Source: Hydrangea macrophylla (lineage: Eukaryota > Streptophyta > Magnoliopsida > Cornales > Hydrangeaceae). From it: a stretch of DNA of 64,000 bases. Shown here piece after piece: positions 62,434 through 64,000 of this stretch. How positions within the stretch are numbered: position 1 is the first letter of the stretch; each line of letters starts with the position of its first letter. Position numbers and translations under genes: made by a program. The notes under the pieces were generated by a model. That model made no database searches. It had not been told where the DNA came from and was given only the letters and a program-made list of their open reading frames with translations. The stretch lies in assembly GCA_033977485.1 (NCBI GenBank), contig CM066988.1:142570359-142634358 (forward strand), written 5' to 3'.

Positions 62434-63711
62434 TATGGGCTAATTACACACACGTCCCCTGAGGTTTGCCCTAATTACACGGACCTCCATTCTCGATAAT
62501 GGTTGAGTAACGTCTATGATGGAATGAATGAAAGTACCAAAATGCCCCTACATAAAATTACACAAACCTTACCTGAACTATGGTCTAATTACACGGACCA
62601 CCCCTGAATTTTGAAAAATTACACGTACCTCCCTTATCACCCATAATTACAAGTTCAATATATACAATACATAACTTACATACATGAATACAGATTACAG
62701 AAATACTAAGAAACAAAAAGACAAGACTACACTTAAGCTTATTATTCTAATAGTTTGGGTGTAGCTGGTGCCCCTCAAAATATGGATGGTGGTTTGATTT
62801 TGCTTGAAAGGGTGGAAGACATTGCTAGTTTTTTTTTTTTTTTTTTGGAATTTCAAAACCCTAAATTCTCGTCTGAGATCATGGTGCCATGTGTGGACTT
62901 CTTGGGATGACGAACGTCATTTTTGAATGCACGATTTGAGCATTGTAAATGCGCGTATATATGTATTTAGGGGCAGAATTGTCTAAAGAATAGCCGAGAG
63001 ACCTATTGATAAGAAGTTTATTGGGCTGGACTAATCACTAGAAAAGCATACTAGTTTGGACTTTATACTAAATGACCATTTTTTTACCCACAAAAGGTCA
63101 TGTGATGCAATGTGTCAATGTCTACACTTTTCATTTATAAAGATGTGCAAACTTGCTCTTTTTGGGCAAACTACAATAAGACCCCTGAACTATGACTGTT
63201 TTTCACTAACACCCCAAATCTTTAAAACTAAACAAACTAACCCCCTATTTCGGGAGCTTCTAAATACATTATTTATGCACATTCCTCACACAACCCTCAT
63301 TTCTATCATTTTCATCATTTATACGGGTTTTGTGAGTGTTTTGTAGGTCCTTTTGACATGTCGAGTCGAAAAGAAAATTCTTGATTGAATATCAAGACAG
63401 GTATAGTCATTTCTTGCCCATTTTCAGCATCCAAGACCACACGTTTGGAAGTTGTTCGGAACATGATAAATGTAGTTCAGGGAATTAGTTTCGTGTGGGC
63501 GCAAATTTTACCTCAATCAGAGATCAAAACAAGAAGTTATGGCAATGCTATGATCGATGCGCAAAGCTGCAGTGAAGCTGAGAAGAATCCTTGCAGAGGG
63601 GCATTCGACTGGTCGAATGGGCCCATTCAACTGGTTAAACTACCCATGTTCAGACCTCCTTCATTTTTTAATTATGGCACTTAAATTTAAGTTAAAAAAC
63701 CAGTTTTTTTA
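62434..63711. other. Intergenic with MITE ends, no gene
   Basis: GGGCTAATTACACACACGTC at 62439 with repeated AATTACACGGACC phrases to 62640 looks like one end of a MITE. Another such phrase (GGGCAAACTACAATAAGACC) is at 63168. A frame of 99 codons at 63385-63684 has no motif and is not believed. Confidence 0.5.
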
Positions 63712-64000
63712 TGTCACACCCCAACCCGCCCCAGACAGATTAGGACACGTGTAACAAAGCCCACACACCAAACCATACACTAATCATGAAGAAAAACATA
63801 TTTTAGACTCCATAAAAGAGCTTTTTTGGCACAAATCAAATTCAAGGGCAAAATGGTCATTAATAATGTATAGCAAATTTTATACCAAAATATAGGTCTT
63901 TGAGTCCCGATTCCAACACAAAAAATGGCGCGTGAATCCGAGTTTTGTAGAGAGAGTTATGCTTGTTTCCGTAAAAGCTGACAGTTTGTTTTCATAGGGG
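63712..64000 (-). mobile_element. Second copy of the TGTCACACCCC LTR family, cut by window end
   Basis: TGTCACACCCCAACCCGCCC and the following bases are the reverse complement of 14760-15052 in the element nested in the Tat retrotransposon: TTAGGACACGTGTAACA, GGCAAAATGGTCATT, GAGTCCCGATTCCAACAC and TTCCGTAAAA all match. It runs out of the window. Confidence 0.88.

Noticed and set aside
63385..63684. 99-aa frame near the window end
   Set aside because: No recognisable domain, no intron or promoter evidence, and MITE-like DNA around it.

Overview
The window is nuclear DNA of a flowering plant, almost certainly a eudicot: genes have GT-AG introns, the host proteins are plant families (STP sugar transporter, chloroplast CRM-domain splicing factor, plant GT47), and the intergenic DNA holds plant transposon types (Tat-lineage Ty3/gypsy, TRIM, Helitron, stowaway and tourist MITEs, Au-type SINE). 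The species cannot be fixed from the sequence.

Layout. 1-5.5 kb: a broken hAT-type ZnF-MYM gene (minus strand) split by a solo LTR that itself carries a MITE. 5.5-19 kb: a decayed Tat-lineage Ty3/gypsy element on the minus strand (gag, protease, RT, dual RNase H, integrase) with an intron-containing antisense gene next to its 3' LTR and a second LTR element inserted in its RT/RNase H region. 19-28.8 kb: MITEs, a 2.96-kb solo LTR with target duplications, a stowaway, a tourist, a SINE and a MULE-like foldback full of short palindromes. 28.9-35.3 kb: two intact convergent genes, an STP7-like monosaccharide transporter (+) and CAF1 (-). 35.3-45.5 kb: MITEs and GT47 gene copy A, whose last intron holds a four-LTR tandem TRIM. 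45.8-50.3 kb: nested long-TIR element, solo LTR and Helitron. 50.3-52.4 kb: tandem repeats. 52.4-60.3 kb: second copy of a segmental duplication, with a truncated CAF1 5' end and GT47 copy B. 60.5-64 kb: a local tandem duplication, MITEs, and the edge of another copy of the LTR family seen inside the Tat element.

Four host genes look functional (STP7-like, CAF1, GT47-A, GT47-B). They do not form one pathway: sugar import at the plasma membrane, chloroplast group II intron splicing, and probably Golgi glycan synthesis. The two GT47 genes come from one duplication whose left edge lies inside CAF1 exon 1. Insertions present in one copy and absent from the other (intronic MITE, TRIM, stowaway) give internal empty-site controls. 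Exon edges were placed by eye from GT/AG sites, reading phase and remembered family sequences; no alignment was run.
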